Position numbers and translations under genes: made by a program
In this document: positions 1 through 6,043 of the stretch, piece by piece
How positions within the stretch are numbered: position 1 is the stretch's first letter
How the letters are laid out: each line of letters starts with the position of its first letter
The notes under the pieces: generated by a model
Told to the model about the DNA's origin: nothing
The model's database searches: none
What the model saw: only the letters and a program-made list of their open reading frames with translations
Assembly: GCF_001509475.1 (NCBI RefSeq)
Contig: NZ_LLZG01000108.1
Coordinates: 1-8,194, forward strand
Direction: 5' to 3'
DNA from: Streptomyces regalis
GTDB taxonomy: Bacteria > Actinomycetota > Actinomycetes > Streptomycetales > Streptomycetaceae
DNA: 8,194 bases

Positions 1-104
1 GGGGCGGGGGCGGCGGGGTCGTACTCGGATTCCACCACGCGCTCGGGTTCGACCGCGAGCCCGGCCTCCGCCGGGGTCCCCGTCTCCGGAACTGTGTCGC
101 TCAT
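1..104 (-). CDS. Unrecognised protein, N-terminal fragment (cut by window edge)
   Basis: Only the first 34 codons are visible, starting at an ATG (104-102) and running off the left edge. The peptide begins MSDTVPETGTPAEAG and continues rich in Pro, Glu, Ala and Val, with no Lys and no hydrophobic stretch. It looks like a disordered cytoplasmic leader and not a signal peptide. No family can be named from this. The start is chosen because it is the first ATG and because a TAGCGT hexamer (116-111) ends exactly 6 bases upstream, as expected for a leaderless actinobacterial transcript; no Shine-Dalgarno sequence is evident. It is divergent from the SCP2-like gene at 147. That this is a true gene rests on the open frame, the codon bias and the promoter-like spacing. 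Confidence 0.55.
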   Translation of the reverse strand, partial: MSDTVPETGTPAEAGLAVEPERVVESEYDPAAPA

Positions 105-146
105 GCCCAGACGCTACCCCGAACCGCTGGGGTACCGTCGATCGCG
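105..146. promoter_or_regulatory. Divergent intergenic region with two back-to-back -10-like boxes
   Basis: This 42-bp gap separates two divergent start codons. On the minus strand TAGCGT (116-111) lies 6 bases before the ATG at 104. On the plus strand TACCGT (133-138) lies 8 bases before the ATG at 147. Both match the TAnnnT pattern of vegetative-sigma -10 elements in high-GC actinobacteria, and both spacings would place the transcript start at or within a base or two of the start codon. Neither gene has a convincing Shine-Dalgarno sequence. No good -35 element is visible. The call is inference from spacing. Confidence 0.45.
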
Positions 147-494
147 ATGGCCACGATTGAGGAGTGCCGCGCCGCACTCGAAAAGCTCTCGGACAACATG
201 CAGCGTGCCGAAGGGGACGTCCGCACGGCCGCGACCCTGGACCGCTCGGTCAGCTGCCACATCACCGACCTGGACGTGACGTTCGCCGGCCGCATGGCGG
301 GCGGCCGCATCCATATCCACGAGACGTTCCAGGGCCAACCCCGCGACAAGGCTCAGATCAGACTCACCATGGCCGGCGACGACCTCCTCGCCCTGGTCGA
401 CGGCGAGCTGCACTTCGCCAAAGCCTGGGGCTCGGGCCGGGTGAAGCTGCACGCGGGCGTGCGCGACCTGCTGGTGCTCAGGAAGCTTCTGTAG
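147..494 (+). CDS. Small SCP2 sterol-binding-like domain protein
   Basis: The product has 115 residues and is a single SCP2-like domain, a fold that binds lipids or acyl chains in a hydrophobic tunnel. The recognisable part is the C-terminal half: a strand-rich segment with FAGRMAGGRIHIHE (about 47-60), an IRLTMAGDDLLALVDGEL core (about 71-88), and the AKAWGSGRVKLHAGVRDLL ending (about 91-109) that matches the usual 'A...G.+...G....L' SCP2 tail. It has no signal peptide or membrane helix, so it should be cytoplasmic. Small stand-alone SCP2 proteins are common in Streptomyces and their ligand is generally unknown. The start has no Shine-Dalgarno sequence but follows a -10-like TACCGT by 8 bases. 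The last 17 bp (478-494) overlap the 3' end of the convergent ABC ATPase gene, so the two mRNAs are complementary there. Confidence 0.75.
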   Translation: MATIEECRAALEKLSDNMQRAEGDVRTAATLDRSVSCHITDLDVTFAGRMAGGRIHIHETFQGQPRDKAQIRLTMAGDDLLALVDGELHFAKAWGSGRVKLHAGVRDLLVLRKLL

Positions 495-1389
495 CCGCGA
501 CCTTCGTGACCTGATCCTTCTTGACCTGTTCGCGTGCCTTCCGCGCCGCCGGCACCACCAACGGCGTCCCCGTCTCCGGGTCGTCGATGACCTGGCACCG
601 CAACCCGAAGACCTCCTCGACCAGCTCGGCCGTGACGATGTCGTTCGGCGCACCCTCGGCGATGATCTGTCCGCCGCGCAGCGCGATGAGATGCGTGGCG
701 TACCGGGCGGCGTGGTTGAGGTCGTGCAGCACGGCGACCAGCGTGCGCCCCTGCTCCTCGTGCAGCTCGGCGCACAGGTCGAGGACGTCGATCTGGTGCT
801 GGATGTCGAGGTAGGTCGTCGGCTCGTCGAGCAGCAGCAGCGGCGTCTGCTGGGCGAGCGCCATGGCGATCCACACGCGCTGCCGCTGACCACCCGACAA
901 TTCGTCGACATAGCGATCGGCCAGTTCGGCCACCCCGGTCTGCTCCATCGACTCCTGCACGACCCGTTCGTCCTCGGTCGACCACTGGCGCAGGATCCCC
1001 TGGTGCGGGTAACGGCCGCGGCCCACCAGGTCGGCGACGGTGATCCCGTCGGGCGCGATCGAGGACTGCGGCAGCAGACCCAGCGTGCGCGCGACCTTCT
1101 TCGCCGGCATGGACTGGATGACCTGCCCGTCCAGCAGGACCCGGCCCTGGCTGGGCTTGAGCATCCGCGACAGCGCCCGCAGCAGCGTGGACTTGCCGCA
1201 CGCGTTCGGGCCGACGATCACGGTGAAGGAGTTGTCGGGTATCTCCACCGACAGCTGCTCGGCGATGACCCGCTGGTCGTAGGCGAGGGTGACGTTGTCG
1301 GCGGACAGGCGGTTCACAGTGCTCCTTCGGTTGTTCAGCCCGTTGTTCGGCCCGCTGCTGAGGCTCTCCCTGCTGCTGCCGGCGCTCAT
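478..1389 (-). CDS. Iron-siderophore ABC transporter, ATP-binding protein (FepC/FhuC type)
   Basis: The 303-residue ATPase powers ferric-siderophore import through the two permeases encoded upstream. All nucleotide-binding motifs are intact: Walker A GPNACGKST (60-68), Q-loop Gln108 in LLPQ, signature LSGGQRQR (164-171), Walker B LLLLDEP (184-190), D-loop (YLDIQ) and switch His222 in LHDLNHA. The Ala-Cys in Walker A and the LKPSQG, VGRGRYPHQ and QHQIDVLDL segments are typical of the FecE/FepC/FhuC subfamily. The ATG (1389-1387) overlaps the TGA of the upstream permease as ATGA, implying translational coupling. An in-frame GTG at 1317 has a much better Shine-Dalgarno sequence (AAGGAG, 1327-1322, 4-base gap) and would give 279 residues, closer to the usual family length; the first 24 residues are low in conserved character, so the start is uncertain. 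The C-terminal tail of about 30 residues is charged and extends past the usual fold. The gene end overlaps the SCP2 gene by 17 bp. Confidence 0.93.
   Translation of the reverse strand: MSAGSSRESLSSGPNNGLNNRRSTVNRLSADNVTLAYDQRVIAEQLSVEIPDNSFTVIVGPNACGKSTLLRALSRMLKPSQGRVLLDGQVIQSMPAKKVARTLGLLPQSSIAPDGITVADLVGRGRYPHQGILRQWSTEDERVVQESMEQTGVAELADRYVDELSGGQRQRVWIAMALAQQTPLLLLDEPTTYLDIQHQIDVLDLCAELHEEQGRTLVAVLHDLNHAARYATHLIALRGGQIIAEGAPNDIVTAELVEEVFGLRCQVIDDPETGTPLVVPAARKAREQVKKDQVTKVAATEAS
1322..1327 (-). promoter_or_regulatory. Strong internal Shine-Dalgarno for alternative GTG start of the ATPase
   Basis: Read on the minus strand this is AAGGAG, followed by CACT and an in-frame GTG (1317-1315) at codon 25 of the ATPase. 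The site is better than anything before the ATG at 1389, where only a loose GGGCGGG lies upstream. It may be the main start, with the longer form made by coupling to the permease stop codon. Confidence 0.5.
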
Positions 1390-2471
1390 ATCCGGCCCGC
1401 CCTGCGCTCGGTGACCAGCAGCCAGAGCAGGTACACGCCGCCGAGCACGCCCGTCACCACGCCCACGGGCATCTGGTCGGCTCCGAAGACCCGCTGGGAG
1501 ACCCAGTCGGCGGTGACGAGGAGGGTGGCGCCCATGCACAGGGAGGGCAGCAGGTTCGGCCCGGGCGAGCGGGTCAGGCGCCGGGCGAGCTGCGGGGCGG
1601 TGAGCGCCACGAAGCTGACGGGTCCGGCCGCGGCGGTGGCGGCCGCGGTGAGCAGCACGGCCGCCAGCATCAGCAGCAGCCGTACGCGTTCGACGCGCAC
1701 TCCCAGGGCGTACGAGACGTCGTCACCCATCTCCATCATCCGCAGCCCACGCGCATGGGCGAGGACGAGCGGTACCAGGACGGCGCACAACGCGAGCATG
1801 GGCCAGACCTGGGCCCAGTCACGGCCGCTGAGGGAGCCGGTCATCCACACGACCGCGCGGGCCGCGTCGACCAGGTCGGCCTTGGTCAGCAGATAGCCGT
1901 TGACCGCCGTCATGATCGCGGACATACCGATACCGACCAGGACCAGTCGATAACCGTGCACGCCCCGCTTCCAGGCGAGCAAGTAGATGGCGAGCCCGGT
2001 CGCGAGTCCGCCCACCAGCGCGCCGACGGTGACCTGCGCGGCGTTCCCGGAGAACAGGACGATCACCACGAGCGCCCCGGCCGTGGCCCCCTGCCCGAGA
2101 CCGAGGATGTCCGGGCTGCCCAGCGGGTTGCGGGACAGCGCCTGGAACAGCGCACCGCCGAGGCCGAGCGACGCACCGACCAGGAGCCCGACGAGGACCC
2201 TGGGCAGCCGCAGCTCGTTGACGATGAACTCCTGCCCCGCGTTGCCGTCGCCGCCCAGCGTCCTGAGCACGTCGCCCGCCGTGATCGGGAAGTCCCCGGT
2301 GCCGATCAGCACGACGCTCGCGGCGAGCGCGGCGAGCAGCAACAGGACGACGACGGTCAGCGCCCGCACGTCCAGCCGGACGGAGAGCCCGCCCGGGGCC
2401 CGCACGGCACGCCCGGCCTTCCCTGCCGCCTTCCCTGCGGACTTCGCTTCGCTCTTCACTGCGGTCTTCAC
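1386..2471 (-). CDS. Iron-siderophore ABC transporter permease (FecCD family), second in operon
   Basis: The 361-residue integral membrane protein forms, with its partner encoded just upstream, the channel for ferric-siderophore import. After a Lys/Ala-rich cytoplasmic N-terminus (about 1-30, KSEAKSAGKAAGKAGRAVR) the first membrane helix lies at about 38-56. The FecCD hallmark follows: LRLPRVLVGLLVGASLGLGG then ALFQALSRNPLGSPDILGLGQGA (about 87-129). The cytoplasmic coupling-helix region MEMGDDVSYALGV (about 246-258) contacts the ATPase. Near the end FVALTAPQLARRL has Gln where the partner permease has the more common His (VPHVVR). The GTG start (2471-2469) overlaps the TGA of the preceding permease as GTGA, and its own TGA overlaps the ATG of the ATPase. 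An open frame continues 87 codons upstream, but it overlaps the partner gene and lacks family similarity. The Lys/Ala leader is longer and more repetitive than usual. Confidence 0.93.
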   Translation of the reverse strand: MKTAVKSEAKSAGKAAGKAGRAVRAPGGLSVRLDVRALTVVVLLLLAALAASVVLIGTGDFPITAGDVLRTLGGDGNAGQEFIVNELRLPRVLVGLLVGASLGLGGALFQALSRNPLGSPDILGLGQGATAGALVVIVLFSGNAAQVTVGALVGGLATGLAIYLLAWKRGVHGYRLVLVGIGMSAIMTAVNGYLLTKADLVDAARAVVWMTGSLSGRDWAQVWPMLALCAVLVPLVLAHARGLRMMEMGDDVSYALGVRVERVRLLLMLAAVLLTAAATAAAGPVSFVALTAPQLARRLTRSPGPNLLPSLCMGATLLVTADWVSQRVFGADQMPVGVVTGVLGGVYLLWLLVTERRAGRI

Positions 2472-3511
2472 AGCTGGGCCGTCCTCCGCCGTCGTACGAG
2501 AAAGATGAAGACCGGTCCGCCGAGGATCGCGGTGACGATGCCGACCTGAAGCTCGGAGGGCCGGGCGACGATCCGGCCGAGGACGTCGGCACCGAGCAGC
2601 AGCACGGGCGACAGGACGGCCGCGTACGGCAGGATCCAGCGCAGGTCGGGACCGGTGAAGGACCGTACGACGTGCGGCACCATCAGGCCGACGAACACGA
2701 TCGGTCCGCAGGCGGCGGTCGCGGCCCCGCACAGCACGGTCGCGGCGAGCATCGACAGCACCCGGGTGCGGTTCAGGTTCGCGCCGAGGGCCTTGGCGGT
2801 GTCGTCGCCCATCTCCATGGCGTTCAGCGGCCGGGCGAGGGCGAGCGCGAGGACCGTACCCGCGAGCAGGAAGGGCAGTACCTGGGTGATGGTCTCGTCG
2901 GTCGCCGAGGACAGTGAACCGACCGTCCAGAAGCGCATCTTGTTGAGCGCGGCGTCGTCCGTGATCATTACGGCCTGGAGATAGCCGTAGAGCGCGGCGC
3001 TGATCGCCGTACCGGCGAGCGCGAGCCGTACCGGAGTGGCGCCCCGGCTGCCGCCGAGGAACCAGACCATCGCCCCGACCGCGGCCGCGCCGAGGAAGGC
3101 GAACCAGACGTAGCCGCTCAGGCTCGTGACGCCGAAGAAGGTGATGGCGGTGACGACCGCGGCGGACGCGCCCGCGTTGATGCCGAGCAGCCCGGGATCG
3201 GCGAGCGGGTTGCGGGTGAGCGCCTGGAGTACGGCCCCGGCGAGACCGAGGGCGGCGCCGGCGAGCAGTCCGAGCACGGTGCGCGAGATGCGGTCGTCGA
3301 CCACGACGTCGCCGTAGGTCCCCGAGCTCTCGAACAAGCCGTGCCAGACCTCGCCCATGGACAGCTGTTTCGCCCCGATCGCGATGCTCGCCATCGCGAC
3401 GACCACCAGAATCAGGACAGAGACGAGCAGCCCAACGGCACGTAGCGCCCGTCGGGTTGGGGGCACGGACACGGAGTCCGCGCGCTGTTCGGGAGGACTG
3501 TCGACCAACAC
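2468..3511 (-). CDS. Iron-siderophore ABC transporter permease (FecCD family), first in operon
   Basis: The 347-residue permease is the first gene of the three-gene uptake operon. A hydrophilic N-terminus of about 20 residues precedes the first helix (about 25-46). The FecCD core motif GAVLQALTRNPLADPGLLGINAGA lies at about 92-115, the ATPase-coupling segment EMGDDTAKALG at 233-243, and FVGLMVPHVVRSF near the C-terminus in its canonical form; alternating hydrophobic segments fit about nine or ten helices. The GTG start (3511-3509) is preceded not by a Shine-Dalgarno sequence but by an iron box and a TAACCT hexamer ending 6 bases upstream, suggesting a leaderless transcript. It ends in a GTGA overlap with the next permease. 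Two different permeases imply a heterodimeric channel like FecCD or FepDG. The substrate is probably a ferric hydroxamate or related siderophore, but the sequence does not decide which. No substrate-binding lipoprotein is encoded nearby. Confidence 0.94.
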   Translation of the reverse strand: MLVDSPPEQRADSVSVPPTRRALRAVGLLVSVLILVVVAMASIAIGAKQLSMGEVWHGLFESSGTYGDVVVDDRISRTVLGLLAGAALGLAGAVLQALTRNPLADPGLLGINAGASAAVVTAITFFGVTSLSGYVWFAFLGAAAVGAMVWFLGGSRGATPVRLALAGTAISAALYGYLQAVMITDDAALNKMRFWTVGSLSSATDETITQVLPFLLAGTVLALALARPLNAMEMGDDTAKALGANLNRTRVLSMLAATVLCGAATAACGPIVFVGLMVPHVVRSFTGPDLRWILPYAAVLSPVLLLGADVLGRIVARPSELQVGIVTAILGGPVFIFLVRRRRTAQL

Positions 3512-3515
3512 GCAG

Positions 3516-3534
3516 TTAGGTTAGCCTACCCTGC
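3516..3534 (-). promoter_or_regulatory. Iron box (DtxR/IdeR/DmdR1-type operator) at the transporter promoter
   Basis: The plus-strand sequence TTAGGTTAGCCTACCCTGC matches the 19-bp actinobacterial iron-box consensus (TTAGGTTAGGCTAACCTAA) at 15 of 19 positions. The left half-site is perfect, and the mismatches are the centre base, one base in the right half, and the last two bases. The box ends 4 bp from the GTG start of the first permease and covers two -10-like hexamers read on the minus strand, TAGGCT (3528-3523) and TAACCT (3523-3518). Bound Fe(II)-repressor would block RNA polymerase directly, so the operon should be off in iron-replete cells and on under iron limitation. The family role is established; binding here is inferred. 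Confidence 0.88.
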
Positions 3535-3595
3535 TATTCAGCCACGATCCCGCTGCGTGCCCGCGCCCGCCCTCTCTCCGGTACGGTGCGGCGGC
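3535..3595. other. Short gap between HAD gene and iron-transport promoter
   Basis: About 60 bp of GC-rich sequence lie between the stop of the HAD phosphatase gene and the iron box. I see no clear hairpin with a U-tract, so transcription of the phosphatase gene may not end cleanly before the iron-regulated operon. A -35 element for the transporter promoter should lie here, but none matches TTGACA well. Confidence 0.3.
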
Positions 3596-4624
3596 TCACA
3601 ACCCCAGCCGCGCCAACGCCTTCCCCGCCTCCAGCTCGCACACGCCCTCACCAGCCGCCGTCCAGGCCGCCGCGCACAACGCCCGCAGCCCGTCCAAGCC
3701 CGCACCGTCACCGTCGAGTTCCAGCCGCTCCGCCCCGGCGGTGGCCGTCCAACCACCACACCGGAAGCCGCCCCCGCCGGCCACGACCTCCGGCTGCCCG
3801 GTGAGCAACCCCCGCAGATCCGCGTCGACATAAGTCGGCCGATGCTGCGGCGGCGCGGCAAGCAACAGCGCGCCGTCGGTCACCCCGGTCAGGACGAGCA
3901 GCGAGTCGACGTCCCCGTTGAACGCGCCCTCGATGTCGGTGTCCAGCCGGTCCCCGACCACCAACGGCCGCTCGGCACCCGTCCGCAGAATCGTCTCCCG
4001 GTGCATGGGAGGCAACGGCTTGCCCGCCACCTGCGGCTCGGCACCGGTTGCTATCCGCACCACCTCCACCGCCGCCCCGTTGCCCGGCGCGATCCCACGC
4101 CCGCTCGGAATCGTCAGGTCGGTGTTGGACGCGAACCAGGGCACCCCGCGCGCAACGGCGTAAGAAGCCTCCGCGAACCGCCCCCACGGCAACTCGGGCC
4201 CGCCGTACCCCTGCACGACCGCCGCCGGATCGTCGTCCGCCGACTCGACCGGCTCCAGCCCGCGCTCCCGCAACGCCACCCGCAGCCCTTCCCCGCCGAT
4301 CACCAGCACCCGGGCGCCCGCCGGCACCTGCTCACTGATCAGCCGCGCGACCGCCTGCGCCGAGGTGATGACGTCGTCCGCCCCCGTGGGTATCCCCAGC
4401 TCCGTCAGATGTACGGCGACGGCATCCGGCGTCCGCAGGGCGTTGTTCGTGACATACGCGAGATGCATCCCGCCCGCACGGGCCACGGCCAGCGACTCGA
4501 CGGCATGCACGATCGCATGGCCCCCCGCGTACACCACACCGTCGAGGTCGAGCAGAGCCGTGTCGTACGCCTCGCTCAGGGCCTGCCCACTGCCCTCGGG
4601 CCTCATCCGGACACCCTGGCTCAT
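3596..4624 (-). CDS. HAD-superfamily class IIA phosphatase (NagD/PGP-like)
   Basis: The 342-residue cytoplasmic hydrolase belongs to the NagD / phosphoglycolate-phosphatase-like HAD-IIA group, which removes phosphate from small metabolites. Catalytic motifs are complete: motif I LLDLDGVVYAG with nucleophile Asp26 and acid/base Asp28, motif II Thr59 in VTNNA, motif III Lys202 in AGKPLPPM, and motif IV GDRLDTDIEGA with Asp225 and Asp230 for Mg2+. The C2-type cap lies between motifs II and III. The HAD fold ends at about residue 285. A further 55-60 residues (GGGGFRCGGWTATAGAERLEL onward) form a small Gly-rich then helical extension, likely an actinobacterial addition of unknown role. The ATG (4624) has an AGGAG (4638-4634) 9 bases upstream. 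A second ATG at 4631 is out of frame. The gene is divergent from the DUF1015 gene with a 71-bp gap. The substrate cannot be told from sequence. Confidence 0.88.
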   Translation of the reverse strand: MSQGVRMRPEGSGQALSEAYDTALLDLDGVVYAGGHAIVHAVESLAVARAGGMHLAYVTNNALRTPDAVAVHLTELGIPTGADDVITSAQAVARLISEQVPAGARVLVIGGEGLRVALRERGLEPVESADDDPAAVVQGYGGPELPWGRFAEASYAVARGVPWFASNTDLTIPSGRGIAPGNGAAVEVVRIATGAEPQVAGKPLPPMHRETILRTGAERPLVVGDRLDTDIEGAFNGDVDSLLVLTGVTDGALLLAAPPQHRPTYVDADLRGLLTGQPEVVAGGGGFRCGGWTATAGAERLELDGDGAGLDGLRALCAAAWTAAGEGVCELEAGKALARLGL

Positions 4625-4633
4625 TCCGCATCG

Positions 4634-4638
4634 CTCCT
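4634..4638 (-). promoter_or_regulatory. Ribosome binding site of the HAD phosphatase
   Basis: AGGAG on the minus strand, 9 bases before ATG 4624. It supports that start over the out-of-frame ATG at 4631, which would be only 2 bases from the AGGAG. Unlike the DUF1015 gene opposite, this gene is therefore expected to have a 5' leader. Confidence 0.6.
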
Positions 4639-4683
4639 AGTTCGACGGCTTTCCCCGATCATCCCCCATGCCACTGACACCCG

Positions 4684-4689
4684 TACGAT
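4684..4689 (+). promoter_or_regulatory. -10-like element for a probable leaderless DUF1015 mRNA
   Basis: TACGAT fits TAnnnT and ends exactly 6 bases before the ATG at 4696, placing a transcript start at the A of the start codon. No Shine-Dalgarno sequence is present. A CTGACA at 4674-4679 is too close to serve as the -35 for this box. Confidence 0.45.
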
Positions 4690-4695
4690 GCCGGG

Positions 4696-5988
4696 ATGAA
4701 CACAGCAGGTCACCCGGAAGCAACGGCGCGCCGAGGCCTCGAACTCACCCCGTTCCGAGGCCTTCGCTACGACCCTGACCGGGTCAGCAGCCTCGCCGCC
4801 GTGACATCCCCTCCGTACGACGTCGTCGTCCGCCCCGACGGCCTGCACCACCTCCAGGACGCGGACCCGTACAACATCGTCCGCCTGATCCTCCCTCAGG
4901 CCGACACGGCCGGCGTCCGCAACGAACAGGCGGCCAAGACACTGCGCCGCTGGCTGTCCGAGGGCGTACTGACCGCCGACCCCGAGCCCGGCCTCTACGT
5001 CTACGAGCAGCACGACGGCAATGGAATGCTGCAGCGCGGCATCATCGGCGCCCTGCGCGTGACGGAGCCCTCGGAGGGCCTGGTCCTGCCGCACGAGGAC
5101 GTCATGCCGCACGTGGTCGCCGACCGAGCGGCCCTGATGCGCGCCACCTCCGCGAACCTCGAACCCCTGCTCCTGACCTACCGCGGCAACGGCACTGCGG
5201 CCGACGCGACCGCCGTCATCGAGCGCACGATCGAGCGCCCACCGCTCTTCTCGACCACCACGGAGGACGGCTTCAGCCACCGCCTCTGGTCGATCACCGA
5301 CCCCGCCGACCTGGCCGGCATCCAGTCCGACCTGACCCGCCACCAGGCCCTGATCGCCGACGGCCACCACCGCTGGGCGACGTATCGTCGTCTGCGCGCG
5401 GAGCACCCCTCGCCCAGCCCCTGGGACTACGGCCTCGTCCTCCTGGTCGACACGGCCCGCTACCCGCTCCGCGTCCGCGCGATCCACCGCCTCCTGCACG
5501 ACCTGCCGGTACCGGACGCCCTGGCCGCCCTCGACGGCCACTTCCGCCTACGCCGCCTCGAAGTCCCCCTGACCGAGGCCTTGGAGGCCCTGGCCGACGC
5601 GGCTCGCGCGGGCAACGCCTACCTCCTCGCCGGAGACGGCGCCTTCCACCTCGTCGACCGCCCGGACCCGGCCCTCCTCGCCCGCACGGTCCCCACCGAC
5701 CGCCCGGCCGCCTGGCGCACCCTGGACGCGACAGTCCTGCACGCCACGCTCCTCGCCGAGATCTGGCACATCCCCGAGGACGACCCCACCCGCATCGCCT
5801 ACATCCACGACACCGCCGCCACCGTCGAGAAGGCGGAACGCGACGGCGGTACGGCCGTCCTGATGCACCCCGTCCGCGAGGACGTCGTACGCGACCTCGC
5901 CCGCCAGGGCGTCACCATGCCCCGCAAGTCGACGTCGTTCGGCCCGAAACCGGCCTCGGGCCTGGTCCTGCGCGCCCTGGACCTCTGA
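4696..5988 (+). CDS. DUF1015 / COG4198 family protein
   Basis: The 430-residue soluble protein covers the whole DUF1015 family length. Conserved blocks are FRGLRYDPDRV near the N-terminus, SPPYDVV (38-44), PYNIVRLILP (58-67), RGIIGALRV (114-122), LPHEDVMPH (131-139), the hallmark ADGHHRWATYRRL (221-233), and a C-terminal MPRKSTSFGPKPASGLVLR (408-426). It has no signal peptide or membrane helix. The biochemical function is not established. In other bacteria members often lie beside serine-biosynthesis genes, and the DGHHR block recalls the ParB/sulfiredoxin-like fold that includes free-serine kinases (SerK, SbnI), so a small-molecule kinase or nucleotide-using enzyme is a reasonable but unproven idea. 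Here the neighbour is a divergent HAD phosphatase gene. The start is set by the -10-like TACGAT 6 bases upstream. The gene is followed by a strong hairpin. Confidence 0.88.
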   Translation: MNTAGHPEATARRGLELTPFRGLRYDPDRVSSLAAVTSPPYDVVVRPDGLHHLQDADPYNIVRLILPQADTAGVRNEQAAKTLRRWLSEGVLTADPEPGLYVYEQHDGNGMLQRGIIGALRVTEPSEGLVLPHEDVMPHVVADRAALMRATSANLEPLLLTYRGNGTAADATAVIERTIERPPLFSTTTEDGFSHRLWSITDPADLAGIQSDLTRHQALIADGHHRWATYRRLRAEHPSPSPWDYGLVLLVDTARYPLRVRAIHRLLHDLPVPDALAALDGHFRLRRLEVPLTEALEALADAARAGNAYLLAGDGAFHLVDRPDPALLARTVPTDRPAAWRTLDATVLHATLLAEIWHIPEDDPTRIAYIHDTAATVEKAERDGGTAVLMHPVREDVVRDLARQGVTMPRKSTSFGPKPASGLVLRALDL

Positions 5989-5993
5989 ACGCC

Positions 5994-6029
5994 GAAGGGC
6001 GGGACCCCAAGCCCGGGATCCCGCCCTTC
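5994..6029. terminator. Bidirectional hairpin terminator between convergent genes
   Basis: An 11-bp perfect inverted repeat (GAAGGGCGGGA at 5994-6004, TCCCGCCCTTC at 6019-6029) encloses a 14-base loop. It lies 5 bases after the stop of the DUF1015 gene and 14 bases after the stop of the convergent TPR gene. It lacks a long U-tract, as is common for actinobacterial terminators, and could end transcription from both sides. Confidence 0.7.
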
Positions 6030-6043
6030 ATCTCACGCGTCGC

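Noticed and set aside
691..1896. A 401-codon plus-strand frame opposite the ATPase and permease genes
   Set aside because: It is antisense to genes with full motif sets. The peptide is His/Arg/Gln-rich with no domain and no start signals, typical of high-GC shadow frames.
3512..4624. HAD phosphatase considered as first gene of the iron-uptake operon
   Set aside because: An iron box with -10-like hexamers lies between it and the permease gene, so the transporter has its own promoter; co-transcription by read-through is possible but is not the main arrangement.
3557..4699. A 380-codon plus-strand frame opposite the HAD gene
   Set aside because: The HAD gene has all four catalytic motifs and AGGAG; the opposite frame is Arg/Pro/His-rich and unstructured.
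4621..5541. A 306-codon minus-strand frame opposite the DUF1015 gene
   Set aside because: It is Val/Gly/Arg/Asp-rich shadow sequence, while the plus strand encodes the complete DUF1015 family motifs.
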